From positions 2,294,001 through 2,358,000 of the forward strand of contig NZ_JBAJIJ010000001.1 in the NCBI RefSeq assembly GCF_036867135.1: a DNA stretch of 64,000 nt, written 5' to 3'. The notes under the pieces are model-generated. The model was not told the DNA's origin. It was given only the letters and a program-made list of their open reading frames with translations, and did not search any database. Shown here one piece after another: positions 38,626 through 47,030 of this stretch (within the stretch, counting starts at the first letter, position 1; the number at the start of each line of letters is the position of its first letter). The position numbers and the translations under genes were made by a program. The DNA comes from Aeromicrobium sp. Sec7.5. GTDB taxonomy: Bacteria > Actinomycetota > Actinomycetes > Propionibacteriales > Nocardioidaceae.

Positions 38626-39169
38626 GCAGTCGCGGCGCGACGCCGACCGCCAGAGCCGCCTCGACCAGCCGCGCGACCGCCGTCGCGGCTGGCACCCCAA
38701 GGCCGACTTCGACACCGAGCGCTTCGGCCGCTTCGCGGAGTCGTTCGCCCGCTTCATGGGCACCGCCACCTTCCTGGCGGGCATGACGGTCTTCATCATC
38801 GTGTGGCTCGTCTGGAACGTGCTGGGCCCGGAGGAGGCCCAGTGGGACCCGTACCCGTTCATCTTCCTGACGCTGATCCTGTCGTTGCAGGCCTCGTACG
38901 CGGCGCCCCTGATCCTGCTCGCGCAGAACCGTCAGGAGTCCCGTGACCGCGTCCAGCAGCAGCAGGACCGCGACGCGACCGCCCAGTCCCACGCCGACAT
39001 GGAGTTCCTCGCCCGTGAGGTCGCGGCCCTGCGACTCGGTCTCGGCGAGGTCGCCACGCGCGACTTCCTGCGCAGCGAGCTGCGCGGACTCGTCGACGCG
39101 CTCGACCCGGCCGACGACGGGGAGCGACGCGACAAGCCGAGCAAGGCCAAGAAGGACAAACGCGACTGA
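38618..39169 (+). CDS. DUF1003 membrane protein
   Basis: 183-residue membrane protein of the DUF1003 family. A charged N-terminus (about 40 residues) precedes two hydrophobic helices (about residues 48-70 and 85-107: TVFIIVWLVWNVL, PYPFIFLTLILSLQASYAAP) and the conserved ILLAQNRQESRDR, followed by a polar Gln-rich and Lys-rich tail. Function unknown. Its start overlaps the MgtE-like gene by 8 bp, so the two are coupled and may form a membrane-sensor pair. Confidence 0.9.
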   Translation: MAEQSRRDADRQSRLDQPRDRRRGWHPKADFDTERFGRFAESFARFMGTATFLAGMTVFIIVWLVWNVLGPEEAQWDPYPFIFLTLILSLQASYAAPLILLAQNRQESRDRVQQQQDRDATAQSHADMEFLAREVAALRLGLGEVATRDFLRSELRGLVDALDPADDGERRDKPSKAKKDKRD

Positions 39170-39204
39170 GGCTGGACTCACCTCGGGCGCACAGGGCTCC
39201 CCCG

Positions 39205-39210
39205 TACGAT
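39205..39210 (+). promoter_or_regulatory. -10 box for mrp, probably leaderless
   Basis: TACGAT with 7 nt to the ATG at 39218. It overlaps the upstream ATG at 39209, which therefore cannot be in the message. Confidence 0.65.
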
Positions 39211-39217
39211 GGGTCGC

Positions 39218-40399
39218 ATGGCAGTCGTCACCGAGGAGCAGGTCCGTGAGGCGCTGACGCGCGTCAACGACCCCGAGATCAAGCGTCCCATCACCGAGCT
39301 CGGCATGGTCGACACGATCACGATCAGCGACACCGACATCACGGTGCGTCTGCTCCTGACCGTCGCCGGCTGTCCGTTGAAGGAGACCCTGACCCGCGAC
39401 GTCACGGCCGCGGTCGCGAGCGTCGCCCCGGCACACCTGGCGCACGTCGACATGGGCGTCATGACCGACGAGCAGCGCTCGTCGATGCGCGACATGCTCC
39501 GCGGCGGTGCTGCCGAGAAGGAGATCCCCTTCACGCAGCCCGGCAACCTCACCCGCGTCTACGCGGTCGCGTCGGGCAAGGGCGGTGTCGGCAAGTCGTC
39601 CGTCACGGTCAACCTGGGCGTTGCGATGGCCCTGCGCGGACTCAAGGTCGGCATCCTCGACGCCGACATCTACGGTCACTCGATCCCCGACCTGATGGGC
39701 GTGGGCGACCACCGCCCCACCCAGGTCGACGACATGATCATGCCGGTCCCCGTGCCCGTCACGTCGCTCGGCGACCACCCCGACGCACCGGCGGCTCCTG
39801 ACGTCAAGGTCATCAGCATCGGCATGCTCAAGCCGCGCAAGGACCAGGTCGTCGCGTGGCGCGGCCCGATGCTCGACCGCGCGCTCGTGCAGATGCTGAG
39901 CGACGTCTACTGGGGCGATCTCGACGTCCTGCTGCTCGACCTCCCGCCCGGCACCGGCGACATGGCCATCAGCGTCGGCCAGCACCTCTCGAACGCCGAG
40001 GTCGTCGTCGTCACGACCCCGCAGCAGGCGGCGGCCCAGGTCGCCGAGCGCGCGGGCACGATGGCCTCGATGCTCCACCAGCGCGTCGTGGGCGTCGTCG
40101 AGAACATGTCGTACCTGGCGCTGCCGTCGGGCGAGCGCCTCGAGGTCTTCGGCAGCGGCGGCGGCCAGCAGGTCGCGTCCACCCTGGCCGAGCGCCTCGG
40201 CCACGACGTCCCGCTGCTGGCCGAGGTCCCCCTCGACGAGCAGCTCCGCGTCGGCGGCGACGAGGGCCACCCCATCGTGGTCGCGCACCCCGAGTCGGCC
40301 TCTGCGGTCGTCCTGCAGGCTGCGGCCGATCGCCTCAGCGGTCGCTCCCGCGGGCTGGCCGGCATGCAGCTGGGCCTGACCCCGGCCGGGCGACTCTAG
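39218..40399 (+). CDS. mrp: Mrp/NBP35 family P-loop ATPase (Fe-S carrier type)
   Basis: 393-residue protein. The N-terminal 85 residues are an MIP18/DUF59-type domain (VNDPEIKRPITELGMVDTI, VAGCPLKETL). The ATPase has a deviant Walker A SGKGGVGKSSVTVNLG and the Asp loop ILDADIYGHS. The CxxC that bridges the Fe-S cluster in most Mrp proteins is missing: the segment reads NMSYLALPSGERLEVFGSGGG where others have CPxCG. As recalled, mycobacterial Mrp lacks it as well. It probably assembles or moves Fe-S clusters or has a changed role. Confidence 0.9.
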   Translation: MAVVTEEQVREALTRVNDPEIKRPITELGMVDTITISDTDITVRLLLTVAGCPLKETLTRDVTAAVASVAPAHLAHVDMGVMTDEQRSSMRDMLRGGAAEKEIPFTQPGNLTRVYAVASGKGGVGKSSVTVNLGVAMALRGLKVGILDADIYGHSIPDLMGVGDHRPTQVDDMIMPVPVPVTSLGDHPDAPAAPDVKVISIGMLKPRKDQVVAWRGPMLDRALVQMLSDVYWGDLDVLLLDLPPGTGDMAISVGQHLSNAEVVVVTTPQQAAAQVAERAGTMASMLHQRVVGVVENMSYLALPSGERLEVFGSGGGQQVASTLAERLGHDVPLLAEVPLDEQLRVGGDEGHPIVVAHPESASAVVLQAAADRLSGRSRGLAGMQLGLTPAGRL

Positions 40400-40407
40400 G
40401 ACTCACC

Positions 40408-40740
40408 GTGTTCGGCATGGGCTGGGCGGAGATCGGGGTCGTCCTGGTCGTCGCGATGCTCCTGTTCGGCCCCGAGCGCCTGCCCGAGATCGCCAAGCAG
40501 GCCGGCGGCTTCGTGCGCACGGTGCGGCGGATGGCCGAGAACGCCAAGGACGACCTCGGGCGCGAGATCGGTCAGGACCTCTCGGGACTCCAGCTGCGCG
40601 ACCTCGACCCGCGCGAGGCGGTGCGCCGCACGTTCCTCGACGAGCCGTCCGGACGCACCCCGCTCACGGCCGCCGCGACGGCGGGCCCCCGCGCCCTCCG
40701 GCCCGGCGAGCGCCCACCCTTCGACGCCGAGGCCACGTAG
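40408..40740 (+). CDS. tatB: Sec-independent translocase subunit TatB
   Basis: 110-residue component of twin-arginine export. N-terminal membrane helix MGWAEIGVVLVVAMLLFGPE (residues 4-23), with the conserved Glu and the FGPxxLPE hinge, then an amphipathic helix IAKQAGGFVRTVRRM and a polar tail. The GTG start follows mrp by 8 bp. It is convergent with the anti-sigma gene (12-bp gap). In M. tuberculosis tatB also lies close to sigE/rseA, with htrA between; htrA is absent here. Confidence 0.9.
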   Translation: MFGMGWAEIGVVLVVAMLLFGPERLPEIAKQAGGFVRTVRRMAENAKDDLGREIGQDLSGLQLRDLDPREAVRRTFLDEPSGRTPLTAAATAGPRALRPGERPPFDAEAT

Positions 40741-40752
40741 GGCGCACGGCGA

Positions 40753-41634
40753 CTACGCGGCCGAGACCCAGCCGGTCATGCGGTGCAGGCCGTCCTCAAC
40801 CCGTTCGACCGCGGAACGGTCCGGGGTCGAGGGCAGCTGCGCGACGACCTCGGCGACGCTCGCGACCGAGGCGTCCGTGACGACGGTGTACACGACGCCG
40901 TCGGCCTCCCACGAGGCCACGTTGGGCAGCCCCTCGCGCACCCACACCACCGAGTCGGCGAGGGTGCGCCGCTCGAATCCGGCGAGGGCAGCATCGTCGA
41001 GCCGTCCGACCTGCTCGATCAGGTGGAGCTGCACGTGCTCACCCAGGTAGCGCAGCGCGACCACGGCATCGCCGACGAGGCGTCCGTCGACGCGTTCCAG
41101 GTCGCCGGCCAGCATGGCGTGGCACGGCCAGCCGTCGGCGTCGAGCTCGTCGAGCTCCGCCGGGCTCAGGGGCACGTCGTCGCTCGAGGCGGCGACGGCG
41201 CTCGAGGCCGCGACGATGTCCGGGGCTCGCCGGCTCGCCGCCTCCGACATGAACTCCGCGACGTACGCGTCGAAGTGCGGGCCCACCGGGTCCCCGGAGC
41301 TGGGCAACGGCGGAGCCAGCACGTAGGCCAGCAGCAGCACGGCCGCCGACGAGCCCATGAGGGCGACGGCGACCCCCACCGACCGGCGCAGGGCCTGCCG
41401 GCTCCTCGGGTCAGGCTCGGGCGGGTCGGACGCGACGGCGCTGAGCGCCGCGGCGAGGTGTGCCGGAACTCCGGCGGACATGGACCGCGCCATGCGGCGC
41501 TTGAGCTGTTCCTGCTCGGCGACCACCCCGCGGCAACGCTCGCACTCCTCGAGGTGACGACGGGCGGCCAGCTCCCGCGCCGGCGGGAGCTGCCCGTCGA
41601 CGAACGCCGCGACATCGGCACCGAGATGCGTCAT
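40753..41634 (-). CDS. zinc-binding anti-sigma factor (RseA-like)
   Basis: 293-residue membrane protein. The N-terminal anti-sigma domain has the H-x3-C-x2-C zinc site in [12 protein letters not shown] (H27, C31, C34). One transmembrane helix lies at about residues 86-108 ([21 protein letters not shown]). The outer 185 residues carry no recognised domain. Its ATG overlaps the sigE stop (ATGA), so it is the cognate anti-sigma factor of the ECF sigma encoded just before. Mycobacterial RseA is shorter and lacks a membrane span, so control here may pass by membrane proteolysis. The name rseA is by position only. Confidence 0.88.
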   Translation of the reverse strand: MTHLGADVAAFVDGQLPPARELAARRHLEECERCRGVVAEQEQLKRRMARSMSAGVPAHLAAALSAVASDPPEPDPRSRQALRRSVGVAVALMGSSAAVLLLAYVLAPPLPSSGDPVGPHFDAYVAEFMSEAASRRAPDIVAASSAVAASSDDVPLSPAELDELDADGWPCHAMLAGDLERVDGRLVGDAVVALRYLGEHVQLHLIEQVGRLDDAALAGFERRTLADSVVWVREGLPNVASWEADGVVYTVVTDASVASVAEVVAQLPSTPDRSAVERVEDGLHRMTGWVSAA

Positions 41635-42218
41635 CCGACCCCGACCGGTCCCCAGACCCGGGTGCGACCGGTGGTGGGCGCACGGTGCGCGAGCGCGGCC
41701 CGGAGCTGCGTCCGGCCCCGGTGGATGCGCGACCGCACCGTGCCGAGCTTGATGCCCAGCACGTCGGCGATCTCCTCGTAGCTCAGACCCTCGACGTCGC
41801 ACAGCACGACCACGACCCGGAAGTCCTCCGAGAGCGCCTGGAGGGCCTGCTCGATGTCGGGGTCGAAGCCGGCACCGTCGACGGCCTCCTCCGGGCGCAG
41901 CTCGCGGGCCAGCAGCCGGTCCTCCGCGCCCTCGGCGAAGCGGTCCATGCGGATCCGAGACGCCCGGCGGGCGCGGTCGAGGAACAGGTTGGTCGTGATG
42001 CGGTGCAGCCAGCCCGGGAAGTTGCCGGGCTCGTAGGTGCCGAGCGAGCGGAACACCCGCACGAAGACGTCCTGCGTGAGGTCCTCGGCATCGTGCGGGT
42101 TGCCCGTGAGACGAAGCGCCAGCCGGTAGACCCGGGCGGAGTGCTCCGCCACGATGTCGTCCCACTCCAGGGAGGGGTGCGGCTCGGTGGTGACCACAGG
42201 GTTCCTGTCGCTCGTCAT
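41631..42218 (-). CDS. sigE: ECF sigma factor, SigE type
   Basis: 195-residue extracytoplasmic-function sigma factor. Region 2 is at about residues 22-90 ([39 protein letters not shown]) and region 4 at about 125-180 ([20 protein letters not shown]). The PF motif, [10 protein letters not shown], is typical of SigE/RpoE types. It precedes its anti-sigma gene with a 4-bp overlap. A promoter of the GGAAC-N17-CGTT type stands 30 nt upstream, so it is likely autoregulated. Envelope stress is the usual trigger in relatives. Confidence 0.94.
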   Translation of the reverse strand: MTSDRNPVVTTEPHPSLEWDDIVAEHSARVYRLALRLTGNPHDAEDLTQDVFVRVFRSLGTYEPGNFPGWLHRITTNLFLDRARRASRIRMDRFAEGAEDRLLARELRPEEAVDGAGFDPDIEQALQALSEDFRVVVVLCDVEGLSYEEIADVLGIKLGTVRSRIHRGRTQLRAALAHRAPTTGRTRVWGPVGVG

Positions 42219-42247
42219 GGACTGATCGTCCCGCTTCTTGCTGAGAG

Positions 42248-42274
42248 AACGCCCAGCACGCGCTGACGGTTCCC
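42248..42274 (-). promoter_or_regulatory. SigE-type autoregulated promoter of sigE
   Basis: Minus strand: GGGAAC (42274-42269), a 17-bp spacer and CGTT (42251-42248). This fits the ECF sigma-E consensus (GGAAC, 16-18 bp, CGTT). The start would lie near 42241, giving a leader of about 22 nt before the ATG at 42218. Confidence 0.8.
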
Positions 42275-42369
42275 CAAGCCCGGTCCTGTCTGCGCTGGGG
42301 CCATGACGAGGACTGCGGTTCCACCGTCATTCTCCCGCGTGGTGCCGCCGCGCGCAGGTCGACCCGCAC

Positions 42370-42375
42370 TAGGCT
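42370..42375 (+). promoter_or_regulatory. -10 box for the O-methyltransferase gene, probably leaderless
   Basis: TAGGCT with 6 nt to the GTG at 42382. Confidence 0.55.
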
Positions 42376-42381
42376 GACGCC

Positions 42382-43023
42382 GTGGCGAAGGACAGCATGA
42401 TCAACGCGGCCAGCCTGGCGTTCGCCGAGGCCTACCCGCGCGAGGACGCCGTCCTCGCGGAGGCGCGCCAGCGCGCCACGGTCGTCGGCGTGGCACCGAT
42501 CGGGGCCAGCGGCGGTGCGACGATCTCGTTCCTCGCGGCAGCGATCGGCGCGAAGGCGGTCGTGGAGATCGGTACCGGCACCGGGGTGTCCGGCCTGTGG
42601 GTCCTGCGCGCGACCCCCGACGCCGTGCTGACCTCGGTCGACCTCGAGGCCGAGCACCAGCGCCACGCGCGCGAGGTCTTCTCCCTCGCCGGAATCCCGC
42701 CGCAGCGCTTCCGCCTGATCGCCGGCGCTGCGCTCGACGTCATGTCGCGCCTGGCCGACGGCAACTACGACCTCGCGTTCCTCGACGGCGACAAGGTCGA
42801 GTACGCCGAGTACCTCGACGAGGCCGTGCGCCTCGTCCGACCCGGTGGGCTGATCTGCTTCGACAACGCGCTCTGGCACGATCGCGTCGCCGATCCCGCG
42901 CAGCGTGACCCCGAGACCAGTGCGATCCGCGACCTGCTCCAGCGCGTCAGCGACGACGACGGCCTGCGGGCCATCGTGCTGCCGGTCGGCGACGGCCTGC
43001 TGGCCGTGCAGAAGATCGCCTGA
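42382..43023 (+). CDS. SAM-dependent O-methyltransferase
   Basis: 213-residue class I methyltransferase of the catechol-O-methyltransferase-like (caffeoyl-CoA) group. SAM motif I VVEIGTGTGVSGLWVL (residues about 55-70), the acidic Asp of VDLEAEH, and LAFLDGDKVEYAEYLDEAV with the metal-binding Asp, followed by FDNALWHDRVAD. Substrate unknown. It is divergent from sigE, the same placement as Rv1220c beside Rv1221 in M. tuberculosis (recalled). No ribosome-binding site; GTG start. Confidence 0.9.
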   Translation: MAKDSMINAASLAFAEAYPREDAVLAEARQRATVVGVAPIGASGGATISFLAAAIGAKAVVEIGTGTGVSGLWVLRATPDAVLTSVDLEAEHQRHAREVFSLAGIPPQRFRLIAGAALDVMSRLADGNYDLAFLDGDKVEYAEYLDEAVRLVRPGGLICFDNALWHDRVADPAQRDPETSAIRDLLQRVSDDDGLRAIVLPVGDGLLAVQKIA

Positions 43024-43045
43024 CCGCGCTCGTCCCGCTGACCGC

Positions 43046-43390
43046 TCAGCTCTCGAAGCGGGCCGACGACCGGAATCCTGCGGGTCCGCGCACTGCCGCG
43101 ACGACCTCGAACGCCTCGATCAGGACCGGCGGCGAACCGATGAGCTCCGTCCCCGGCGCCGAGTCCGCCTGGGCGGTGAAGGATGCCTGGAAATCGGCGC
43201 GCGCCTGCGTGGAGACGAACACGTAGGTGCCCTCGAACCACTCACCGTCACGCGCACGCCACGTCTTGTAGCGCAGGCCGTCGAGTCCCGCGAACCGTGG
43301 GAGCGAGACGTCCTCGACGTACGCGTGCAGCCGCTCGAGCACGCCGTCAGGTGCGTCGGTCAAGGACCAACGCACCGACAGCCCGAACAT
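43046..43390 (-). CDS. YdhR-like small protein (dimeric alpha/beta barrel)
   Basis: 114-residue protein that resembles putative monooxygenases of the YdhR / dimeric alpha/beta barrel type: FAGLDGLRYKTWRA, WFEGTYVFVSTQARADF and a C-terminal VLIEAFEVVAAV fit a ferredoxin-like fold. No cofactor site is visible. Its ATG overlaps the DUF3117 stop by one base (TGATG), so the two are co-translated. The role of this pair is unknown. Confidence 0.65.
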   Translation of the reverse strand: MFGLSVRWSLTDAPDGVLERLHAYVEDVSLPRFAGLDGLRYKTWRARDGEWFEGTYVFVSTQARADFQASFTAQADSAPGTELIGSPPVLIEAFEVVAAVRGPAGFRSSARFES

Positions 43391-43551
43391 CAGACGGCTT
43401 TGAGTGCGTCGCCGAGCGTCGCGGCTTCCTCGTTGTTGAGCTCGACGACGAGGCGTCCCCCACCTTCCAACGGGACGCGCATGACGATGCAACGCCCTTC
43501 CTTGGTGACCTCCATCGGACCGTCACCGGTCCGAGGCTTCATGGCCGCCAT
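43390..43551 (-). CDS. DUF3117 family small protein
   Basis: 53-residue actinobacterial protein. MAAMKPRTGDGPMEVTKEGR and the C-terminal VVELNNEEAATLGDALK match the DUF3117 family, which is highly conserved and of unknown function. A long leader with GAGGGG lies before the ATG. Beside tag (123 bp upstream), as Rv1211 is beside Rv1210 (recalled). Confidence 0.92.
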   Translation of the reverse strand: MAAMKPRTGDGPMEVTKEGRCIVMRVPLEGGGRLVVELNNEEAATLGDALKAV

Positions 43552-43673
43552 GAGTTCCCCTCTCGTCGAACAGGACCCACCGTCGTGGCGGGCCCGTGAC
43601 TCATTATCTCCCATGGGCCGCAGCGATGCGACGTCACGGGTGTGTCATCTCGATGAAGGCGCTTGATCGGGGC

Positions 43674-44237
43674 TCAGCCGGGGGCCGTGGCGCAGGCCTC
43701 GAGGTGGTCGTCGACGACACCGATGGCCTCCATGAGCGCGTACGCCGTGGTGGGGCCGACGAACCGAAATCCCCGGGATCGCAGCTGCTTGGCCAGCGCC
43801 GCGGACTCCGGCGTGACCGCCGGGACCTCGGCCATCGACCGCGGCCTGGGCCGGGGGCCGGGGCCGCTGCCCCACACGATCGCGTCGAGCTCGCCCCCGA
43901 GGTCCAGCACCGCGCGGGCGTTGGCGATCGTCGCCTCGATCTTGGCCCGGTTGCGGACGATGCCGGCGTCGGCCAGGAGCCGCTCGACGTCGCCCGGCCC
44001 GTAGCCGGCCACCACCTCCGGGTCGAAGCCCGCGAACGCCTCGCGGAAGGCCGGTCGCTTGCGCAGGATGATGGCCCACGACAGTCCCGACTGGAACGCC
44101 TCGAGGCTGATGCGCTCGAACAGGCCGACGTCGCCGTGCACCGGCCGGCCCCACTCGGTGTCGTGGTACTCGACCATGTCGGGAGCGGCGCCCCACGGGC
44201 ACCGCAGCAGGCCGTCGGGGCCGGGGATCGCGCTCAC
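43674..44237 (-). CDS. tag: DNA-3-methyladenine glycosylase I
   Basis: 187-residue base-excision glycosylase for 3-methyladenine. The N-terminal LLRCPWG and YHDTEWGRPVHGD are the family signature and supply Cys and His zinc ligands; the C-terminal DHLEAC supplies the second His/Cys pair. SLEAFQSGLSWAIILRKR forms the base pocket. GTG start (44237), 6 nt after a weak CAGGAT box. It lies 42 bp downstream of dapE on the opposite side of its stop, in the order dapE, tag, DUF3117 reading right to left in coordinates. Confidence 0.94.
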   Translation of the reverse strand: MSAIPGPDGLLRCPWGAAPDMVEYHDTEWGRPVHGDVGLFERISLEAFQSGLSWAIILRKRPAFREAFAGFDPEVVAGYGPGDVERLLADAGIVRNRAKIEATIANARAVLDLGGELDAIVWGSGPGPRPRPRSMAEVPAVTPESAALAKQLRSRGFRFVGPTTAYALMEAIGVVDDHLEACATAPG

Positions 44238-44279
44238 CCGTCGATCCTGTCAGCCGTCACCGACAGGGGTCGGTCGCGC

Positions 44280-45338
44280 CTAGCTCGTGAGCCAGGTGCG
44301 GAGCTTCTCCTCGACACTGCGCAGGTGGGCCACCGGCACCTGCTCGTCGGCCTTGTGGGCGTAGATCGGGTCACCCGGCCCGTAGTTCACGGCGGGCACC
44401 CCGAGGAGCGTGAACTTCGCGACGTCGGTCCAGCCGAACTTGGGTCCCACCTCGGCTCCGACGGCCTCGACGAACGCGGCCGCGGCGGGGCGCTGCAGCC
44501 CGGGCAGCGCGCCCGGCGCCGAGTCGGTGACCGTGAGGTCGTAGCCGGGGAAGGTCTCGCGCAGCACGGCCAGCGCCTGCTCCTCCGACCGGTCCGGGGC
44601 GAAGCGGTAGTTGACCGTGAGCGAGGCGGCGTCCGGCACGACGTTGCCCGAGACCCCACCGGACACGGCCACCGCGTTCAGGCCCTCGCGATACGTCAGC
44701 CCGTCGATCTCGACCTCGCGCGACACGTACCCCGCGAGGACGGCGAGGGCCGGCGCGAGGGCGTGGATCGCGTTGGAGCCCATCCATGACCGCGCCGAGT
44801 GCGCGCGCTCGCCCGCCGTGCGCAGGTCGACGCGCATCGTGCCCTGGCACCCCGCCTCGACGCCGGCGTTCGACGGCTCCATGAGGATCGCGAAGTCGGC
44901 CTCGAGCCAGTCGGGGTGCTCACGGGCGAGGCGGCCGAGCCCGTTGTGCACGGCCTCGATCTCCTCGGCCTCGTAGAAGACGTAGGTGACGTCGCGCGTG
45001 GGCTCGGCGACGGTCGCCGCCAACCGCAGGGCGACCGCGACCCCGCCCTTCATGTCGCACGTCCCCAGGCCGTGGAGCACGTCACCGTCGAGGCGTGAGG
45101 GCAGGTTGCCGTTGACGGGGACCGTGTCGAGGTGGCCCGCGATCACGACACGCTCGCCGCGGCCGAGGTCGCTCCGCGCCACGATCGTGTGGCCGTCGCG
45201 CGCCACCTGAAGGTGCGGAAGCGCCCGCAAGGCGGCCTCCACCTCGTCGGCGATGAGCTGCTCGTCGAGACTCTCCGAAGGGAGGTCGACGAGGGCTGCG
45301 GTCAGGTCGACGACGTCAGCGTCCAGGTCGAGGGGCAT
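44280..45338 (-). CDS. dapE: succinyl-diaminopimelate desuccinylase
   Basis: Removes succinate from N-succinyl-LL-diaminopimelate in the lysine and peptidoglycan pathway. The 352-residue M20 metallopeptidase shows the zinc-ligand series: [24 protein letters not shown], and MEPSNAGVE, with the last His in YAHKADEQ. The dimerisation domain ([12 protein letters not shown]) lies in the middle. ATG start at 45338. It fits the actinobacterial DapE type. Confidence 0.94.
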   Translation of the reverse strand: MPLDLDADVVDLTAALVDLPSESLDEQLIADEVEAALRALPHLQVARDGHTIVARSDLGRGERVVIAGHLDTVPVNGNLPSRLDGDVLHGLGTCDMKGGVAVALRLAATVAEPTRDVTYVFYEAEEIEAVHNGLGRLAREHPDWLEADFAILMEPSNAGVEAGCQGTMRVDLRTAGERAHSARSWMGSNAIHALAPALAVLAGYVSREVEIDGLTYREGLNAVAVSGGVSGNVVPDAASLTVNYRFAPDRSEEQALAVLRETFPGYDLTVTDSAPGALPGLQRPAAAAFVEAVGAEVGPKFGWTDVAKFTLLGVPAVNYGPGDPIYAHKADEQVPVAHLRSVEEKLRTWLTS

Positions 45339-45369
45339 GGGTCCACTCTGGCACGCGGGCCGCCGACGA

Positions 45370-46050
45370 TCAGGCCGGGTCGAAGACGCAGAACTCGTTG
45401 CCCTCGGGGTCGGCCATGACCGTCCACGGCTCGTCGTCGAGCGGCCCACGCAGCAGCAGGGCGCCGCGGTCCTGCAGGTCACGGATCGAAGTATCGGGCT
45501 CGAGGCGGACGTCCCAGTGGATCCGGTTCTTGACGGTCTTCGGTTCCGGGACCTGGGCGAAGTCGAAGCCTTCCCCCGGCCACCCGGGGACGTCCTCGAC
45601 CGAGGAGTAGCCGGCGTCGTCGCGCTGGACCAACCGGCCACCGAGGACGTCGGCCCACCACGCCGCGATGGCCGCGTGGTCGACCGCGTCGACCTCGAGC
45701 GCCTTGAACGCGGGGGCGGCTCCGTCACGGACGAAGACGCAGAGCTCGCTACCCTCCGGGTCGCTGAAGACCGTCCAGGGGAACTCCCCGGGCTGGCTCA
45801 GTCGCTGCAGGTCGGAGAACGGCTCGAGCGAGGAGTCCTGCACGTCGACGTGCGTCCGGTTCTTGACGGACTTCGGCTCCGGGACGGCGTTGAACCAGAT
45901 CGTCCGTCCGGGCTCGTCGCCGCGGAGCACCGCGGTGTCGTCGCCGTCCTCGACCTCCAGACGCAGCCCGAGGCGCTCGGCCCAGAACCGCGCCGAGGCC
46001 GCGGCATCGGCGGCGTCGACCACGAGGCCCTTCCACGTCACGAGGCTCAT
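45370..46050 (-). CDS. VOC family protein, two glyoxalase-like halves
   Basis: 226-residue protein of two tandem VOC/glyoxalase-like modules. Each half ends with a similar string: [15 protein letters not shown] in the first, [15 protein letters not shown] in the second, and each has a VPEPKxVKNR motif ([28 protein letters not shown]), so an internal duplication is clear. The His and Glu positions may bind a metal. Function unknown; the glyoxalase_6 group is the best match by pattern. Confidence 0.87.
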   Translation of the reverse strand: MSLVTWKGLVVDAADAAASARFWAERLGLRLEVEDGDDTAVLRGDEPGRTIWFNAVPEPKSVKNRTHVDVQDSSLEPFSDLQRLSQPGEFPWTVFSDPEGSELCVFVRDGAAPAFKALEVDAVDHAAIAAWWADVLGGRLVQRDDAGYSSVEDVPGWPGEGFDFAQVPEPKTVKNRIHWDVRLEPDTSIRDLQDRGALLLRGPLDDEPWTVMADPEGNEFCVFDPA

Positions 46051-46056
46051 GGTCCG

Positions 46057-46062
46057 AACCTA
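46057..46062 (-). promoter_or_regulatory. -10 box for the VOC gene, probably leaderless
   Basis: TAGGTT on the minus strand with 6 nt to the ATG at 46050. Confidence 0.55.
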
Positions 46063-46100
46063 GGCACGAACGGTCCGATCAGCATCCGCTCGCGGCGAGG

Positions 46101-47000
46101 TCAGTCCTGGACGGCCTTGATGATGGTCACGGCGGCCGTGACCCGACCGGCCTCGGAGTCCTCGATCGCCCACATCGCCCGGTGGGCCTCGCGCACCACG
46201 ACCCAGTCGCGGGCCCGCTGCTCGTCGAGCCCGGCGACGTCGACCAGGGTGTGGAAACGGCGCCGCACGGCCGATCGCGGGTCGCGCGCCGCGAGCACCT
46301 CGTCCCAGCGGTTCGAGAGCATCGGGGCGGGCTCGTAGTGCGCGTCGCCCGACAGCGGTCGCGAGCCGATCGCGAGCCAGGGAGCCCGGTCGGCGGCCAG
46401 CACGTTCTCGTCGCGCAGGTCGGTGTGCACCAGGGTGCCGTCGGTGTCGGCATCGCCGGCCAGGGCTCGACCGAGGTGGATCGCCTGCTCGACCATGCGG
46501 CGCGGGAAGGGCAGGGACCGTGGCAGCGCCGCGAGGTCGTCGGTCCATCGCGTGACCGCGTCGGACAGGCGGTCCAGCCGGGCCGGCGCCGGCACGTGCA
46601 GCTGGCCGTAGAGACCGGCCACGACCTCGCAGGCCTCGAGGGCTCCGAGCGAGAGGAGGTCGGTGCCGTGCAGCCGCTCGAGCAGCAGCACGTTCGCCGC
46701 GGGGTCGGCGCGCAGCAGACGCACGGCACCACGCCCGTCCCACTGGCGCAGCGCGAGCCACTCCTGCCGCGACTCGTCGAACGGCCACCCGGTCGTGAGC
46801 ACGGCCGGGCGGCCCTCGGTCGTCACCGGGACGGCCAGTGCGGTGGGCCCGTGCGTCGGCACACCGTCGACGACCAGGTCCCACGCCTCGAGGGCGTGGG
46901 CGACCCGGCCCGGCACCGAGTCGACCCAGGCGGCCCACTTCTCGTCGCGCTCCGCGTGCGCGAGGAAGGCGGCCGGCAGGTCGAACGGCAGCGGGCTCAC
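46101..47000 (-). CDS. APH(6)-like aminoglycoside phosphotransferase homologue, metal-site Asp missing
   Basis: 299-residue protein of the aminoglycoside/hydroxyurea phosphotransferase (APH(6)) family. It has the Brenner catalytic motif HTDLRDEN (H-x-D-x4-N, residues about 192-199). The following metal-binding Asp, which in relatives reads LAIDP, is replaced: the sequence reads LAIGSRPLSGDAHYEPAP. The DNA (ATC GGC TCG) confirms Gly. ATP and Mg2+ use is therefore doubtful, and it may be a pseudokinase or have a different role. No resistance claim can be made. GTG start; a weak CAGGCT box lies 6 nt upstream. Confidence 0.85.
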   Translation of the reverse strand: MSPLPFDLPAAFLAHAERDEKWAAWVDSVPGRVAHALEAWDLVVDGVPTHGPTALAVPVTTEGRPAVLTTGWPFDESRQEWLALRQWDGRGAVRLLRADPAANVLLLERLHGTDLLSLGALEACEVVAGLYGQLHVPAPARLDRLSDAVTRWTDDLAALPRSLPFPRRMVEQAIHLGRALAGDADTDGTLVHTDLRDENVLAADRAPWLAIGSRPLSGDAHYEPAPMLSNRWDEVLAARDPRSAVRRRFHTLVDVAGLDEQRARDWVVVREAHRAMWAIEDSEAGRVTAAVTIIKAVQD

Positions 47001-47030
47001 GTCACGAGCCTGCCAGCCCTCCGGCAGGGG

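Noticed and set aside
39209-39217. ATG at 39209 as the mrp start
   Set aside because: It overlaps the TACGAT -10 box at 39205-39210 and so would lie upstream of the transcript.
41635-42879. Fusion of anti-sigma factor to upstream sequence in one long frame
   Set aside because: The upstream part is a shifted frame of sigE and of the methyltransferase antisense strand; the anti-sigma ATG overlaps the sigE stop.
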